Positions 52,840 through 62,467 of a DNA stretch of 64,000 bases are shown piece by piece. The notes below the pieces were generated by a model that was given only the letters and a program-made list of their open reading frames with translations, ran no database searches and was not told the origin of the DNA. The position numbers and the translations under genes are program-made. This stretch comes from Pseudomonas oryzihabitans. Its GTDB lineage: Bacteria; Pseudomonadota; Gammaproteobacteria; Pseudomonadales; Pseudomonadaceae. The stretch lies in assembly GCF_006384975.1 (NCBI RefSeq), contig NZ_CP021645.1, forward strand, positions 4,368,001-4,432,000, read 5' to 3'. Numbering within the stretch: position 1 is the stretch's first letter; every line of letters begins with the position of its first letter.

Positions 52840-53622
52840 ATGAAAGACACTCCCTTTACCCTGGCCGGGCGCACCTATGAGTCGCGCCTGCTGGTCGGCA
52901 CCGGCAAGTATCGTGATCTCGAAGAGACCCGCGTGGCCATCGAGGCCTCGGGTGCCGAGATCGTCACCGTGGCGGTGCGCCGTACCAACCTCGGCCAGAA
53001 TCCCGGCGAGCCCAATCTGCTCGACGTGATCTCGCCCGAGCGCTACACCATCCTGCCCAATACCGCCGGCTGCTATGACGCCGTGGAGGCGGTACGTACC
53101 TGCCGTCTGGCCCGCGAGCTGCTCGACGGTCACAACCTGGTCAAGCTGGAAGTCCTGGCCGACCAGAAGACCCTGTTCCCCAATGTCATCGAGACCCTCA
53201 AGGCGGCCGAGACCCTGGTGGCCGACGGCTTCGACGTCATGGTCTACACCAGCGACGACCCCATCGTCGCACGCCAGCTGGAAGCCATCGGCTGCATCGC
53301 CGTGATGCCGCTGGCCGGCCTGATCGGCTCGGGCCTGGGCATCTGCAACCCCTACAACCTGCGCATCATCCTCGAAGAGGCCAAGGTGCCGGTGCTGGTG
53401 GATGCCGGCGTGGGCACCGCGTCGGACGCCACCATCGCCATGGAGCTGGGTTGCGAGGCAGTGCTGATGAACAGCGCCATCGCCCATGCCCGCGAGCCGG
53501 TGTTGATGGCCGAGGCCATGAAGCACGCCATCGTCGCCGGCCGCCTGGCCTATCTGGCCGGCCGCATGCCGCGCAAGCTCTATGCCACGGCCTCCTCGCC
53601 GCTGGACGGCCTGGTCAACTAA
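52840..53622 (+). CDS. thiG: ThiG, thiazole synthase
   Basis: 260-residue TIM-barrel enzyme that builds the thiazole phosphate of thiamine from DXP, dehydroglycine and ThiS-thiocarboxylate. Schiff-base Lys in [15 protein letters not shown] (about 100), [16 protein letters not shown] phosphate loop, and [23 protein letters not shown] at 52840 with AAAGAGG is chosen; an earlier ATG overlaps thiS. Confidence 0.96.
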   Translation: MKDTPFTLAGRTYESRLLVGTGKYRDLEETRVAIEASGAEIVTVAVRRTNLGQNPGEPNLLDVISPERYTILPNTAGCYDAVEAVRTCRLARELLDGHNLVKLEVLADQKTLFPNVIETLKAAETLVADGFDVMVYTSDDPIVARQLEAIGCIAVMPLAGLIGSGLGICNPYNLRIILEEAKVPVLVDAGVGTASDATIAMELGCEAVLMNSAIAHAREPVLMAEAMKHAIVAGRLAYLAGRMPRKLYATASSPLDGLVN

Positions 53623-53643
53623 GACCTGGCGCCCTCTATCACG

Positions 53644-53670
53644 CGCCCGGCTTTGCCGGGCGTCTCTTTT
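53644..53670 (+). terminator. Intrinsic terminator after thiG
   Basis: 8-bp stem CGCCCGGC / GCCGGGCG with TTT loop (53644-53662) and a T-rich tail. Confidence 0.8.
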
Positions 53671-53689
53671 TCTCACTATCGATAACACC

Positions 53690-54400
53690 ATGACCGATCA
53701 TCAAGACGACCAGACTCCCGACCGCCCCCTGCGCACCATCAAGAGCTTCGTGATGCGGGCCGGCCGCATGACCGAGGGCCAGCAACGCGGTCTCGACCAA
53801 GGCTGGCCGCGCTTCGGTCTGGAATTGTCCGACGGCCCCCGGGATTTCGACCAGGTATTCGGACGCCAGGCGCCGCGCACCTTCGAGATCGGTTTCGGCA
53901 TGGGCCATTCCACCCTGGAAATGGCTGCCGCCGCGCCGGAGCAGGATTTCATCGGTGTCGAGGTGCATCGTCCTGGCGTGGGGGCACTGCTCAACGGCGC
54001 CATGACCCAGGGGCTGACCAACCTGCGGGTCTACAGCTGCGATGCCCTGGAAGTACTGCGCCACAGCGTTGCCGACGCCAGTCTGGACCGGGTGTTGCTG
54101 TTCTTCCCCGATCCCTGGCACAAGAGCCGCCACCACAAGCGGCGGATCGTGCAGCCGGCCTTCGCCGAACTGGTCCGGCAGAAGCTCAAGGTCGGCGGCG
54201 TGCTGCACATGGCCACCGATTGGCAGGCCTATGCCGAACACATGCTCGAGATCATGAGCGCCGCGCCCGGTTACCGTAATCTGGGCGACGCTTCGGGCTA
54301 CGTACCCCGCCCCGAAGAGCGCCCCATCACCAAGTTCGAGCGGCGTGGCGAGCGCCTGGGGCATGGCGTCTGGGATTTGAAATTCGAGCGGCTGGACTGA
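53690..54400 (+). CDS. trmB: TrmB, tRNA m7G46 methyltransferase
   Basis: 236-residue SAM-dependent methyltransferase making 7-methylguanosine at tRNA position 46. [15 protein letters not shown] (about 15-29), motif [16 protein letters not shown] (about 64-78), catalytic [18 protein letters not shown] (about 142-159) and C-terminal [20 protein letters not shown] at 53690, just past the thiG terminator. Confidence 0.96.
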   Translation: MTDHQDDQTPDRPLRTIKSFVMRAGRMTEGQQRGLDQGWPRFGLELSDGPRDFDQVFGRQAPRTFEIGFGMGHSTLEMAAAAPEQDFIGVEVHRPGVGALLNGAMTQGLTNLRVYSCDALEVLRHSVADASLDRVLLFFPDPWHKSRHHKRRIVQPAFAELVRQKLKVGGVLHMATDWQAYAEHMLEIMSAAPGYRNLGDASGYVPRPEERPITKFERRGERLGHGVWDLKFERLD

Positions 54401-54509
54401 CCGCGCGTCGCGGATGAGCAGTGGTTGAGCTGTAAATAGCCTATTGGCATGATGGCAGTTTGCCGTGATGGACCCTCACCATCGGGGTACGTACGTAGGG
54501 ACGAGCACC

Positions 54510-54566
54510 ATGTCTGCCGACCACCACAGTGAACCAGGGCGCCGTTCGCCAGGTACCGCTCAGTGA
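54510..54566 (+). CDS. Putative 18-codon leader ORF coupled to the GGDEF/EAL gene
   Basis: ATG at 54510 with GGGACGAG upstream opens an 18-residue frame, MSADHHSEPGRRSPGTAQ, whose TGA overlaps the GTG start of the next gene (GTGA at 54563-54566). The following GTG has no clear ribosome-binding site of its own, so translation of the leader may deliver ribosomes to it. The peptide matches nothing I know. It could also be the true N-terminus lost by a frameshift, or chance. Confidence 0.4.
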   Translation: MSADHHSEPGRRSPGTAQ

Positions 54567-56287
54567 CTCTGGGCGCGGACAGCGAGCTGGACGCCCTCCG
54601 TCAGCTGGAAGCCGAGCGTAGCGCTCGCCAGCGTACCGAGCGCTCGCTGGACCTGATGGCCTCGGCTTTCGCCCTGTGCCGTGATGCCATGGCCGTGTTG
54701 AGCGAGAATGGCCAGATCATCGAGGCCAACGAGGCGCTGTGCAAATTGATGCTGAGCGCTGGCAAGAGCGTTTCCGGCCAATACCTGTCGCATTATATCA
54801 AGCTGCCGGAGGCGGCGATCCAGGCCTTCGAGCGCCACGGCTATGCCTTGTCCGAGGCCAGTTTCCACGTTTCGGCCAAGCGCGTGACGCCGATGGAGAT
54901 CAGCCTCAGCCGTTTCGCTGGCGAAGGTGGCGCCGAGGGCTACGTCATCGCCAGCCTGCGTGACATCACCGATCGCAAGCGTGCCGAACAGGCGCTGGAG
55001 CGCCTGGCGCTGAGCGACGGCCTGACCCAGCTACCCAACCGCTCCGGTTTCTATCGCCGCTTCGAGGACTGCCTGCGGGACCTCGCCACGGGGCGCAACC
55101 TGGCCGTACTCTTCATCGATGTCGATGGTTTCAAGGAGGTCAATGACTCCCTGGGCCATGAGGCGGGCGATGAACTGCTCAGAGTCCTGGCCGCGTCCCT
55201 GCAGGACAGCCTGGGCGAGGGCGAACTCCTGGCGCGTTGGGGTGGCGATGAGTTCGTCGCCGCCATCGTGGTGGACAGTCGCAGCCAGGCCCGCCAGATT
55301 GCCGAGCGCCTGTTGCAGGTGATCGGCCGGCCGCGACGTATTGCCGAGCACGATATCCGGGTATCCGCCAGCATCGGTCTGAGCCTGACCCCCGAGGATG
55401 GCCAGAACGCCGAGACCCTGCTCAGCAATGCCGATGCCGCCATGTACGCGGCCAAGAGCGCCGGCAAGAGCCGAGCGCGCTTCTACGACCCAGAATTCAC
55501 CGCCGAGGCGCTGCGCAAGGTCACCCTGCTGGCCCACCTGCATGCCGCCATCGAGGCGGAAGACATCAAGTTCGTCCTGCAACCCAAGTTCGATGCCGAG
55601 CGCCGCCTGGTCAGTGCCGAACTGCTGGCGCGCTGGGAATGCCCCAATGTGGGAGCGGTACTGCCCAGCGTCTTCGTCGCCCTGGCCGAGCAGAACGGCA
55701 TGGCCTCGGCCCTGGGCCGCCTGGCGATCCGGCGCGCGGCGGCCTATGCCCGCGACCTGCAGCAGGCGGGGGTGAGCATCCCGGTGGCGGTGAACATTTC
55801 CGCGCGCCAGGTGGCGGATGATGAGCTGGGCCTGGTGCTGGAGCGTGCCTGCGCCGAATTCGGCGTGCGGCCGTGGGCGCTGGAGCTGGAGGTGACCGAA
55901 TCGGTGTTCCTGCAGCGCGGCGCGCCGGAGCGGCGCCTGGGCCGCCTGCGTGACCAGGGGTTCCGGGTGGCCATGGACGACTTCGGCACCGGTTATTCGT
56001 CCCTGAGCTATCTGCATCGCCTGTCCTTCGACACCATCAAGATCGACCGCAGCTTCCTGCTGTCGGTGGACCGCGACGCCCGCTCACGGCAACTGTTGGC
56101 AGGGATTGTCAGTCTGTGCCGGGCGCTGAACATGCAGATCGTCGCCGAGGGCGTGGAAACCCAGGCGCAATTCGAACTGCTCAAGAGCCTGGGGGTGGAT
56201 ACCTTTCAGGGCTTCCTGCTCGGTCGGCCGCAATCGCTGGAGAGCCTGTTGCTGCTGGCCGGCGTTGTGGACTACGCGCCGCTCTAG
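54563..56287 (+). CDS. PAS-GGDEF-EAL cyclic-di-GMP signalling protein
   Basis: 574 residues, no membrane segment. PAS domain (about 25-140: DAMAVLSENGQIIEANEAL, VIASLRDITDRKRAE), GGDEF domain (about 150-305) with intact RWGGDEFVA, and EAL domain (about 320-565). The EAL motif reads AELLAR (Leu for Ala), but the catalytic Glu, the Asn in VAVNISARQ, ELEVTES, DDFGTGYSSL, KIDRSF, VAEGVET and FQGFLLGRP are kept. It may therefore make and degrade c-di-GMP. GTG start. The stop overlaps the convergent DUF3392 gene. Confidence 0.9.
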   Translation: MTLGADSELDALRQLEAERSARQRTERSLDLMASAFALCRDAMAVLSENGQIIEANEALCKLMLSAGKSVSGQYLSHYIKLPEAAIQAFERHGYALSEASFHVSAKRVTPMEISLSRFAGEGGAEGYVIASLRDITDRKRAEQALERLALSDGLTQLPNRSGFYRRFEDCLRDLATGRNLAVLFIDVDGFKEVNDSLGHEAGDELLRVLAASLQDSLGEGELLARWGGDEFVAAIVVDSRSQARQIAERLLQVIGRPRRIAEHDIRVSASIGLSLTPEDGQNAETLLSNADAAMYAAKSAGKSRARFYDPEFTAEALRKVTLLAHLHAAIEAEDIKFVLQPKFDAERRLVSAELLARWECPNVGAVLPSVFVALAEQNGMASALGRLAIRRAAAYARDLQQAGVSIPVAVNISARQVADDELGLVLERACAEFGVRPWALELEVTESVFLQRGAPERRLGRLRDQGFRVAMDDFGTGYSSLSYLHRLSFDTIKIDRSFLLSVDRDARSRQLLAGIVSLCRALNMQIVAEGVETQAQFELLKSLGVDTFQGFLLGRPQSLESLLLLAGVVDYAPL

Positions 56288-56610
56288 CTGCGACGTTCGG
56301 CCAGGACACCCAGCAGGCAAACACCGATCAGCAAGACCGGCGCCAGGGCGTAGTTGTTGAACTGCGCCAGGCCCTTCACTACCCAGGGCGTGAGGAAGGT
56401 CATGGCGGCGCCGTAGATCGCCAGGCACGCCAGGGCGAAGGCCGGTACCCGGATGGCGGTGGGCAGGCTGCCGAGGCGCGCCTGGATGAAGGCGTTGACC
56501 TGGCTGCCGAACAGCACCAGCAGGGTGGCGGTGACCGCCAGGGCCACTTCGTCGAGATGGCTGCGGCTCCAGCGGGAGAGGTCGGCGATATGGTTGAGCA
56601 CGAAGTCCAA
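56284..56610 (-). CDS. DUF3392 membrane protein
   Basis: 108-residue protein with three hydrophobic helices (VALAVTATLLVLFGSQV; VPAFALACLAIYGAAMTFL; APVLLIGVCLLGVLA). The start is TTG at 56610 with GAGGAG upstream, giving MDFVLNHIADLSRWSR. Its stop overlaps the stop of the convergent GGDEF/EAL gene by 4 bases. It follows hemW by 14 bases, the usual Pseudomonas neighbour. Function unknown. Confidence 0.85.
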   Translation of the reverse strand: MDFVLNHIADLSRWSRSHLDEVALAVTATLLVLFGSQVNAFIQARLGSLPTAIRVPAFALACLAIYGAAMTFLTPWVVKGLAQFNNYALAPVLLIGVCLLGVLAERRS

Positions 56611-56624
56611 GGCAGAGCTCCTCG

Positions 56625-57776
56625 TCAGTCAGGCAGAAAGGATTGCAAGAGGTCGTTCAGGAACAGCTGGCCGCGGGCGGTGGGCCGCAGGCGCTCCGGG
56701 TCGTCCGCCAGCAGGCCGTCGCTCCGCGCCGCGGCCAGGGCGGGCGCCAGTTCGTCCAGCGATTGACCGGTCCGCTGCGGATACCAGGCGGCCGGTACCC
56801 CGTCCACCAGGCGCAAGGCGTTCATCATGAACTCGAAAGGCAGGTCGGCCGCTTCCAACCGCTTCTCGCCGGCCTGGAAGGGTTTGGCCGGGTCGAGGTA
56901 ATCCTTGGGTAGGCGGGTCTTCCAGCTGCGCAGCAGGCGGCCGTCCGGCGCGCTGAGCTTGGCGTGGGCACCGGCGCCGATGCCGAGGAAGTCACCGAAG
57001 CTCCAGTAGTTGAGATTGTGCCGCGCCTGGCGCCCGGGCTGGGCGTAGGCGGAGGTTTCGTACTGCCGATAGCCGGCGGCGGCCAGACGGGCCTGACCAG
57101 CTTCCTGGATGTCCCAGAGCACCTCGTCCTCGGGCAGTTCCGGTGGCTGGCTCCAGAACACCGTATTGGGTTCCATGGTCAACTGGTACCAGGACAGGTG
57201 CGTCGGCGCCAGGGCGATGGCTTGCTCCAGATCGCCCAGGGCATCGGCCAGGCTCTGCTCCGGCAGGCCGTGCATGAGGTCCAGGTTGAAGTTGTCGAAG
57301 CCGGCGGCGCGCGCCCGGTCGGCGGCGCGGATGGCTTCTTCACGCCCATGGATGCGCCCCAGCGCCTTGAGTTTTTCGTCCTGGAAACTCTGGATACCGA
57401 TGGACAGCCGATTGATGCCAAGCCCGCGATAGGCGACGAACTTGGCCTGCTCGAAGGTACCCGGATTGGCTTCCAGGGTGATCTCGATATCGGGCGCGAA
57501 GTCCAGGCGCCTGGCCACGCCTTCCAGCAGCCGACCCAGGGCCGTGGCCGAGAACAGGCTGGGGGTGCCGCCACCGAAGAAGATCGAGGTCAGCGTCCGG
57601 CCATGGACGTGGACCAGGTCGTTATCGAGGTCGGCCAGCAAGGCGTCGACATACTCCACTTCCGGCAGGTTCGGGCCGGCGGCGTGGGAGTTGAAGTCGC
57701 AATAGGGGCACTTGCGCACGCACCAGGGGATATGGATATAGAGCGCCAGCGGCGGTAGGGCGAAGGCGTGCGTCAC
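56625..57776 (-). CDS. hemW: HemW, radical-SAM haem chaperone
   Basis: 383-residue radical SAM protein related to HemN. Cluster motif [10 protein letters not shown] (CxxxCxxC, about 19-28), then [12 protein letters not shown] and LEANPGTFE. It lacks the extra HemN cysteine and is thought to insert haem into respiratory enzymes rather than oxidise coproporphyrinogen. GTG start overlapping the rdgB stop (GTGA). C-terminal HemN domain intact. Confidence 0.94.
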   Translation of the reverse strand: MTHAFALPPLALYIHIPWCVRKCPYCDFNSHAAGPNLPEVEYVDALLADLDNDLVHVHGRTLTSIFFGGGTPSLFSATALGRLLEGVARRLDFAPDIEITLEANPGTFEQAKFVAYRGLGINRLSIGIQSFQDEKLKALGRIHGREEAIRAADRARAAGFDNFNLDLMHGLPEQSLADALGDLEQAIALAPTHLSWYQLTMEPNTVFWSQPPELPEDEVLWDIQEAGQARLAAAGYRQYETSAYAQPGRQARHNLNYWSFGDFLGIGAGAHAKLSAPDGRLLRSWKTRLPKDYLDPAKPFQAGEKRLEAADLPFEFMMNALRLVDGVPAAWYPQRTGQSLDELAPALAAARSDGLLADDPERLRPTARGQLFLNDLLQSFLPD

Positions 57777-58366
57777 AGGCCGAGCCGTTGCTTGAGCTGG
57801 GCCATGGCGCGGGCGCGATGGCTGCGCTGGTTCTTTTCCGCGGGCGCCAGTTCGGCCGCGGAGACCGCCTCGCCGTCGGGCTGGAACAGCGGATCGTAGC
57901 CAAAGCCATGCTCGCCCTGGGCGGCATGCAGGATGCGCCCGGGCCAGAGGCCTTCGCAGAGGATCGGCAGCGGATCGTCGGCGTGACGTACCAGCGCCAG
58001 CACGCAGACGAACTGGCCGGTGCGTTCGGCGTCGGGGACGTCGCGCAGGGCGTCGAGTAACTTGGCGTTGTTGGCCGCATCGCCCTGGCCATCGGCGTAG
58101 CGCGCGGAATAGATGCCGGGGGCGCCGCCGAGGGCGTCCACTGCCAGCCCCGAATCGTCGGCCAGGGCCGGCAGGCCGGACAGACGCGCGGCGTTGCGTG
58201 CCTTGAGGATGGCGTTCTCGACGAAGGACAGGCCGGTTTCCTCGGGCTCCACCTGGCTGAACTCGCCCACTGAGCGCACCCGCACCTGGCCGCCGAGCAT
58301 GGCCTGGAGTTCCTTGAGCTTGCCGGCGTTGTGGCTGGCGAGGACCAGTTCGGTAAGGTCGGACAT
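57773..58366 (-). CDS. rdgB: RdgB, dITP/XTP pyrophosphatase
   Basis: 197-residue Ham1-family enzyme that hydrolyses dITP, XTP and ITP to keep deaminated purines out of [21 protein letters not shown] (about 7-24), [24 protein letters not shown] (about 69-92, first part [13 protein letters not shown]) and [10 protein letters not shown]. Member of the metX-metW-rdgB-hemW run; coupled to hemW by a 4-base overlap. Confidence 0.96.
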   Translation of the reverse strand: MSDLTELVLASHNAGKLKELQAMLGGQVRVRSVGEFSQVEPEETGLSFVENAILKARNAARLSGLPALADDSGLAVDALGGAPGIYSARYADGQGDAANNAKLLDALRDVPDAERTGQFVCVLALVRHADDPLPILCEGLWPGRILHAAQGEHGFGYDPLFQPDGEAVSAAELAPAEKNQRSHRARAMAQLKQRLGL

Positions 58367-58439
58367 GAGGACACCGCGTCGCGTGATGAAGGGCGGCGTA
58401 TTGTACGCGAAGCCGGGGCTACGCTGGCCGCGCCGCCGG

Positions 58440-59060
58440 TCACACGGCGACGCGATGCTCCTGCAGGCGCGGCGCGCTGACCCGGTAGATGCCGATCTCG
58501 CCGAGCAGGTTGGGCCACAGCTTGCTGGCCCAGCCGTGGCGGTGCTGACGGTCCACGGCGAGGCGATCCAGCACCTGGGCGCGCTGCTCGCGGCAGAGGC
58601 GCTCGAAGTCCTCGAAGGTGCAGAAGTGGATGTTCGGCGTGTTGTACCAGGTGTAGGGCAGGAAGTCCGAGACCGGCATGCGGCCCTTGGTGCCCAGGTA
58701 CAGCCGGCAGCGCCAGTGGCCGAAGTTGGGGAAGGTGATGATGCACTGGCGACCGACCCGCAGCATCTCCTGGAGGATGCGGTCGGGGTATTGCAGGGCC
58801 TGCAGCGACTGGGTCATGACCACCACGTCGAAGCTGTCGCTGGCGAAGTTGGCCAGGCCACCGTCGAGATCCTGCTCGATGACATTGACGTCCTTGAGCA
58901 GGCATTCGGCGATCTTGTCCGGGTCGATCTCCAGGCCGTAACCGGTGACCTGCTTGTGGTCGCGCAGCCAGGCGAGCAACTCGCCGGTGCCGCAACCGAG
59001 GTCGAGCACCCGGCTGCCGGCGGGGATCCATTCCTGAATGATGTCCAGATCGGCGCGCAC
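58440..59060 (-). CDS. metW: MetW, methionine biosynthesis partner of MetX
   Basis: 206-residue methyltransferase-fold protein. Motif [18 protein letters not shown] (about 16-32), [34 protein letters not shown]. In Pseudomonas MetW is required with MetX for homoserine succinyltransferase activity. GTG start at 59060 ([15 protein letters not shown]), five bases after the metX stop. Confidence 0.94.
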   Translation of the reverse strand: MRADLDIIQEWIPAGSRVLDLGCGTGELLAWLRDHKQVTGYGLEIDPDKIAECLLKDVNVIEQDLDGGLANFASDSFDVVVMTQSLQALQYPDRILQEMLRVGRQCIITFPNFGHWRCRLYLGTKGRMPVSDFLPYTWYNTPNIHFCTFEDFERLCREQRAQVLDRLAVDRQHRHGWASKLWPNLLGEIGIYRVSAPRLQEHRVAV

Positions 59061-59065
59061 GGCAG

Positions 59066-60205
59066 CTATACCTCGATACGGGTCATGTAGTGGGAGAAGG
59101 CCTGCAGATAGCGCGGGATGGGGATGAGGAAGGCGTCATGGCCCTGGGGCGCGTCCACCTCCAGGTAGCTGACGTCCTTGCGCGCGGCCATCAGGGCGTT
59201 GACGATCTCCTTGGAGCGCGCCGGCGAGAAGCGCCAGTCGGTGGTGAAGGAGACGATCAGGAAGCGCGCCTGCACCCCGGACAGGGTCTTGGCCAGGTTG
59301 CCGCCATGGGCGTGGGCCGGATCGAAGTAGTCCAGCGCCTTGGTCATCAGCAGATAGGTATTGGCGTCGAAGCGGCCGGAGAATTCCTCGCCCTGGTAGC
59401 GCAGGTAGCTCTCCACCTGGAATTCGACGCTGTGGAAGTCATAGTTGAGCTGGTCGGTCTTGAGTTCGCGACCGAATTTCTCGCCCATGGCCTCGTCGGA
59501 GAGGTAGGTGATGTGCCCGACCATGCGCGCCAGCATCAGGCCGCGCTTGGGGATCACGCCCTTTTCCTGGAAGTGGCCGGCATGAAAATCCGGGTCCGAG
59601 AGGATGGCCTGGCGCGCCACCTCGTTGAAGGCGATGTTTTCCGCCGACAGCTTGGGCGCCGAGGCGATGGCCAGGCAGTGGCGGATGCGCTCGGGGTAGC
59701 TGATGGCCCATTGCAGCGCCTGCATGCCGCCCAGGCTACCGCCGATCACCGCCGCCCACTGCGCGATGCCGAGGCGGTCAGCCAGGCGCGCCTGGCTGTG
59801 CACCCAGTCTTCCACGGTGAGTACCGGGAAGTCGGCGCCATAGGGGCGGCCGGTCGCGGGATTGGGACTGCTCGGTCCGGTGGAGCCATTGCAGCCGCCC
59901 AGGTTGTTGAGGGCGACGACGAAGAATTTGCGGGTATCGATGGGCTTGCCCGGGCCGATGCAACTGTCCCACCAACCCGGTTTGCGATCTTCGAGACTGT
60001 GGTAGCCCGCCGCGTGGTGATGGCCGGAAAGCGCGTGGCAGATCAGCACCGCGTTGCTGCGGCTGGCGTTGAGTTCGCCATAGGTCTCGACCATGAGGTC
60101 GTAGGCCGGCAGGGTGCGACCACAGGCCAGGGGCAGGGGCTCGCTGAAATGCAGCAGCTCGGGGGTGACCAGGCCGACGGAATCTTCGGGGATGACGCTG
60201 GGCAT
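59066..60205 (-). CDS. metX: MetX, homoserine O-succinyltransferase
   Basis: 379-residue alpha/beta hydrolase-fold acyltransferase opening methionine synthesis. [15 protein letters not shown] (about 52-66), [14 protein letters not shown], nucleophile [12 protein letters not shown] (Ser near 147), acid in [12 protein letters not shown] and His in GHDAFLIP (near 355). The family includes acetyl- and succinyl-transferases; the Pseudomonas type linked to MetW uses succinyl-CoA. ATG at 60205 gives the usual 379 residues. Confidence 0.95.
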   Translation of the reverse strand: MPSVIPEDSVGLVTPELLHFSEPLPLACGRTLPAYDLMVETYGELNASRSNAVLICHALSGHHHAAGYHSLEDRKPGWWDSCIGPGKPIDTRKFFVVALNNLGGCNGSTGPSSPNPATGRPYGADFPVLTVEDWVHSQARLADRLGIAQWAAVIGGSLGGMQALQWAISYPERIRHCLAIASAPKLSAENIAFNEVARQAILSDPDFHAGHFQEKGVIPKRGLMLARMVGHITYLSDEAMGEKFGRELKTDQLNYDFHSVEFQVESYLRYQGEEFSGRFDANTYLLMTKALDYFDPAHAHGGNLAKTLSGVQARFLIVSFTTDWRFSPARSKEIVNALMAARKDVSYLEVDAPQGHDAFLIPIPRYLQAFSHYMTRIEV

Positions 60206-60291
60206 TGACGGCTCGTCCGGTGCGGGGCTCGCCAGTCTAAAGAGCACCGCGAGGAGCGGCAAGGGCAGGCGCGCCGGCGCCGCCGCGCGCC

Positions 60292-60434
60292 AGGTTCTGT
60301 ACGAAAAATCGCCGAGCGAAGGTCAGGCGAGGCGAAAAAGGCTGAGGAAGCGGAGTTTACGCGTGGTAAATGAGCATTCCGAAGCCTTTTTCAACGAAGC
60401 ATCACCGAGCGCAGGTATTTTTCGTATAGAACCT
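60292..60434. repeat. Dispersed structured repeat, copy C
   Basis: Best-formed copy. Outer arms AGGTTCTGTACGAAAAAT (60292-60309) against the complement of 60417-60434, 17 of 18. Perfect inner arms GAAAAAGGCT (60334-60343) / AGCCTTTTTC (60383-60392). Core GAGGAAGCGGAGTTTAC (60344-60360), 5-base spacer, GTAAATGAGCATTCCGAA (60366-60383). Segments between outer and inner arms (CGCCGAGCGAAGGTCAGG and ACCGAGCGCAGG) are shared with copy A. The end lies 4 bases from the stop of the dynamin-like gene. Confidence 0.88.
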
Positions 60435-60438
60435 AGGC

Positions 60439-62397
60439 TCAGCTCACCCGCGCGAGGGGTAGGGGCACCACGTTGTCATGGCGCTGGGAGGGGGCTGGGC
60501 GCGCGATCTGCTTGAGCATGTCGCTGACTTCGCTGAGCTGCTTGTGCAGCACTTCCTCGTGCACCTGCAGGCGGCGCACCTGCTCCTGACTGTTGAGGTT
60601 CTGCTGGGTGAGTTGCTTGAGCGCCAGCATGCTGGTTTCCAGCAACTGCTTCTGCTCGCGGGTGTGCTGGACCAGCGGGGTCAGGGCGCCGTCGTTCCAG
60701 CGCAGCACCTGGGCATGGGCGCCTTCCTGCAGGGCCTGGACTTCCTGGGCGACGGTGGCGAAGAAGCGGCGGGCCAGGGCGCTCTGCTCGGTGAGCAGGG
60801 TCTTGACCTGGCGCTGCACTTCCTCGGTCTTGAGCTGCAACTGGCGCAACTCGCGCACATAGGGGCGAATGCGCAGGCGCGGCGCCTCCAGCGGATGCAG
60901 GGGATTCTCGGCATTGTGCCGCTGGTAGACGGCGCTTAGCACCTTGTTGGCGCGATCGGCCTCGTTGTCCAGGGCCAGCAGGTCGTGCTCGACCATGCGG
61001 AAGAACTGCGCGATGGACTGATTGATGCCAATTGTGGTGAGGCTGGTACGAAATTCGCGGCGGGCGGTTTCCAGGTGGCTGTCCAGGCGTTGCGGAGCGA
61101 CCAGGTCGACGAGCAGCTTGCGCTGGCCGGCCAGCATGTTCTGGGTGGTGCGCAGGTCCAGCAGGCGGCGGTGGTACTGATCGTATTCCTGACGCGTGCG
61201 GGCGGTCTGCAGTTCGAGACCGGCGCCGGGCATTTCCTCCTCGGCCAATTGCTCGTACTGGCCGCGGATGGCCTCCAGGCGCTGTTCGATGAGCGTCTGA
61301 CTGGCGCCCAGCAGGCTGCTGGCCTGCTGCACGATGCGCTGTTGCAGCAGTCGTTCGCGCGACCCGACAATGCGGTCGGCGAGCAGGTGCTCCAGGCTGT
61401 CCAACTGGCTGCGCGCCAGCAATTCCAGATCGCCGCGCACCTTGCCCAGCAGCGCCTGTTTGGCGGACAGCGGCAGGATATGCTCGGCCGGCAGTGCCAG
61501 CTGGCGGGCGCTGGCCTGGCGGACGTTTTCCAGGGATTGGGCGACGTGGGCGCTACCGCCGAGGTCGTCCCAGAGGCTGTCGATCTTGTTCATCACCGCG
61601 AACAGCCGCTCGGAGCTGTCGCCCAGCGCTGGCTTGACGCATTGCTCCCAGAGCGCTAGGTCCGAGGCGGTCACCCCGGTATCGGCGCCGATGAGAAAGA
61701 GCACGGCCTGGGCATGGGGCAGCAGCGACAGGGTCAACTCGGGCTCGGCGCCCAGGGCGTTGAGGCCGGGAGTGTCGAGGATGCGCAGGCCCTGGCGCAG
61801 CAGGGGGTGGTCGATGCTGATCAGCGCATGGCGCCAGGCCGGGACGCTGACCAGACCGGCCTCCCCGGTCTGCTCCAATTGCGCAGGATCGAAGCCCAGT
61901 TGCGTGGCGAAAGCCGGTTCGACGTCGCGGGTTTCGGTGACCTTGGCCAGCAGCGTGGCCATGGCATCCGGTTGCCGTTCATCGAGGGGCAGGCGTTGCC
62001 AGGCCTCCGGTGTCTTGCGCCAGGCGACCAGGCTGCGGTCGTCCAGCCGACTGTCGATGGGCAGCAACTGCAGGTAGGGGCCGTCGGCCTGAGCGTCGAA
62101 GAAGATCTCGGTGGGGCACATGGTGGTGCGCCCGGCCTGGGACGGCAGCATGCGCTGGCCGTAGTCGGCGAAGAAGAGGGCGTTGATCAGCTCGGTCTTG
62201 CCACGGGAGAACTCGCCGGCGAAGGCCAGGGTGATGCCGTCGGCCTGCAACTCGCTCTGGCAACTGGCCAGGGCGGCGTCCAGGGCTGGGGAGGCGAGAC
62301 GGTTACGCTGCAACCAGTCGCGGTAGCGGCCCAATTGGGTATCGAGCTCGGCTTTCCACGCGGCATAGGCATCGACGTGGCGGAACAGGCGTTCCAT
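60439..62397 (-). CDS. Dynamin-like GTPase
   Basis: 652-residue large GTPase. G1 GEFSRGKTEL (about 61-70), probable G2 threonines in AGRTTMCPTE, G3 LDTPGLNALG, G4 VMNKIDSLWDD; then a long helical region (about 310-640) predicted to form coiled coils. Bacterial dynamin-like proteins remodel or protect membranes, and some act in phage defence or stress. No second dynamin gene of a tandem pair and no strong membrane helix are seen. ATG at 62397 preferred; the 17 codons upstream look non-coding. It sits between metX and yggT. Confidence 0.85.
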   Translation of the reverse strand: MERLFRHVDAYAAWKAELDTQLGRYRDWLQRNRLASPALDAALASCQSELQADGITLAFAGEFSRGKTELINALFFADYGQRMLPSQAGRTTMCPTEIFFDAQADGPYLQLLPIDSRLDDRSLVAWRKTPEAWQRLPLDERQPDAMATLLAKVTETRDVEPAFATQLGFDPAQLEQTGEAGLVSVPAWRHALISIDHPLLRQGLRILDTPGLNALGAEPELTLSLLPHAQAVLFLIGADTGVTASDLALWEQCVKPALGDSSERLFAVMNKIDSLWDDLGGSAHVAQSLENVRQASARQLALPAEHILPLSAKQALLGKVRGDLELLARSQLDSLEHLLADRIVGSRERLLQQRIVQQASSLLGASQTLIEQRLEAIRGQYEQLAEEEMPGAGLELQTARTRQEYDQYHRRLLDLRTTQNMLAGQRKLLVDLVAPQRLDSHLETARREFRTSLTTIGINQSIAQFFRMVEHDLLALDNEADRANKVLSAVYQRHNAENPLHPLEAPRLRIRPYVRELRQLQLKTEEVQRQVKTLLTEQSALARRFFATVAQEVQALQEGAHAQVLRWNDGALTPLVQHTREQKQLLETSMLALKQLTQQNLNSQEQVRRLQVHEEVLHKQLSEVSDMLKQIARPAPSQRHDNVVPLPLARVS

Positions 62398-62467
62398 AGG
62401 TGGACTTCCTTGACCTGAACAGCTAAAGGCAGGACGTTGCCCCAGCATCCAGAGGAGGTCAATGCCA

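Noticed and set aside
54450..54475. Possible sigma-54 promoter before the GGDEF/EAL gene (TTGGCATGATGGCAGTTTGC)
   Set aside because: The GG and GC dinucleotides are 14 bases apart instead of 10, so the -24/-12 geometry fails.
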